From the NCBI GenBank assembly GCA_963778895.1, contig CAVZVZ010000005.1, positions 1,736,001 through 1,800,000 on the forward strand: 64,000 nucleotides of DNA, in the 5' to 3' direction. The translations under genes and the position numbers were made by a program. Numbering within the stretch: position 1 is the stretch's first letter; every line of letters begins with the position of its first letter. The notes below the pieces were generated by a model that saw only the letters and a list, made by a program, of their open reading frames with translations, searched no databases and was not told the DNA's origin. This document shows positions 63,600 to 64,000 of the stretch, in pieces. This DNA is from CAVZVZ01 sp963778895 (lineage in GTDB: Bacteria > Actinomycetota > Acidimicrobiia > Acidimicrobiales > Acidimicrobilacustridaceae).

Positions 63600-64000
63600 G
63601 TGGCTGTCACGGGAACGAAACGGATCGGGTATCTCGCACCGATGCGGTCCGAGCTGAAGCCGCTGGCGCGCCATCTCGGTCTGCAGGAGCACATCGTCGA
63701 CGGTGATCGCTGGCATCGAACCAGCGTGGGCGAAACCGATCTCGTCGCCGGCCTCGCGAACATCGGTATGGCTCAGGCGGCGGCGGCGACCGAACGGATC
63801 ATCGACGCCTTCGACGTACACCACATCGTTGTCGTGGGTATCGCCGGAAGCATCGACCCGAGCCTCGAGATCGGTGAGTTGGTCATGCCAGAGGTGGTGA
63901 TCGACCACGCGACCAAACGCGAGTTCCAACCCGTCAACCTCACCGACATGGCTCCGCGCGGCGCCTTGCTGAGTGGCGACGAGTACCTCCATGAACCCGA
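63600..64000 (+). CDS. Nucleoside phosphorylase/MTAN family protein, partial
   Basis: The frame opens at GTG 63600 and runs off the window end without a stop, giving 133 residues. IGYLAPMRSELKPLARHLGL, LVAGLANIGMAQAAAATERI, HHIVVVGIAGSIDPSLEIGE and VMPEVVIDHATKREFQPVNL match the phosphorylase superfamily, with the GIAGS motif and the Met/Glu end of the base-binding strand still ahead. MTA/SAH nucleosidase is the nearest type; purine phosphorylase is an alternative. Confidence 0.75.
   Translation, partial: MAVTGTKRIGYLAPMRSELKPLARHLGLQEHIVDGDRWHRTSVGETDLVAGLANIGMAQAAAATERIIDAFDVHHIVVVGIAGSIDPSLEIGELVMPEVVIDHATKREFQPVNLTDMAPRGALLSGDEYLHEP

Noticed and set aside
1..64000. Insertion sequences, prophage or integrated elements
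   Set aside because: No transposase, integrase, phage gene, long inverted repeat or tRNA-end duplication was recognised; gene content looks chromosomal throughout.

Overview
The window is the chromosomal replication-origin region of a high-GC actinomycete, most likely class Acidimicrobiia. The evidence is the gene order amidase-parB-parA-rsmG-jag-yidC-yidD-rnpA-rpmH | dnaA-dnaN-recF-dciA-gyrB-gyrA-DUF3566-tRNA-Ile, which is the order known from mycobacteria and other actinomycetes. A mycothiol-dependent type enzyme, many GTG starts and several gene families common in Acidimicrobiia agree with this. Genes left of dnaA lie on the minus strand and dnaA to gyrA on the plus strand, so the housekeeping genes are read away from the origin.

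Layout. 1-6571: cell-wall amidase (partial), the ParAB partition genes with two parS sites, RsmG, and the Jag/YidC/YidD/RnpA/RpmH membrane-insertion and RNase P operon. 6572-8736: dnaA flanked by DnaA-box-like sequences, with the likely oriC between dnaA and dnaN. 8737-17665: dnaN, recF, dciA, gyrB, gyrA, a TadE-like protein, DUF3566, tRNA-Ile(GAT) and a 45-residue membrane protein. 17691-21110: a dehydrogenase-like protein, a WhiG/FliA-type sigma factor, a conserved unknown and a mycothiol-type enzyme. 21115-31439: a metal-handling island with a YcnI/CopCD copper operon, divergent anti-sigma and ECF sigma genes, a second YcnI, a rare YceI/heme/copper-monooxygenase fusion followed by a cupredoxin, then Zur and a ZnuABC zinc transporter with a Zur-box-like palindrome. 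31468-46257: a mixed accessory region (siderophore-interacting protein, HisN-like phosphatase, P450, dehydrogenases, a sulfatase lipoprotein, a large membrane protein, amine oxidase, a VanY peptidase behind a candidate riboswitch, an esterase and an AAA+ ATPase). 46405-51716: amidohydrolase, cupin and two acyl-CoA synthetases. 51724-55162: three lipoproteins and a secreted unknown. 55483-64000: a stress-type PP2C phosphatase/kinase fusion, an HtrA-like protease with a divergent HxlR regulator, an isocyanide-hydratase-like protein with a GlxA-type regulator, a dehydrogenase, a TesB thioesterase, a PF10118-type hydrolase and a partial nucleoside phosphorylase-type gene.

A striking property is the distribution of frameshifts. 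The first 21.7 kb reads cleanly. From about 21.8 kb to 63 kb I count roughly 35 places where an obviously continuous protein family jumps reading frame, with eight in CopCD alone. Genes with one break are listed as CDS and genes with two or more as pseudogene, but the encoded residues look well conserved across the breaks, so uncorrected sequencing errors are a serious alternative to real decay. Positions of breaks are approximate, read from where the recognisable protein changes frame. All family assignments come from motif recognition by eye; no search was run.
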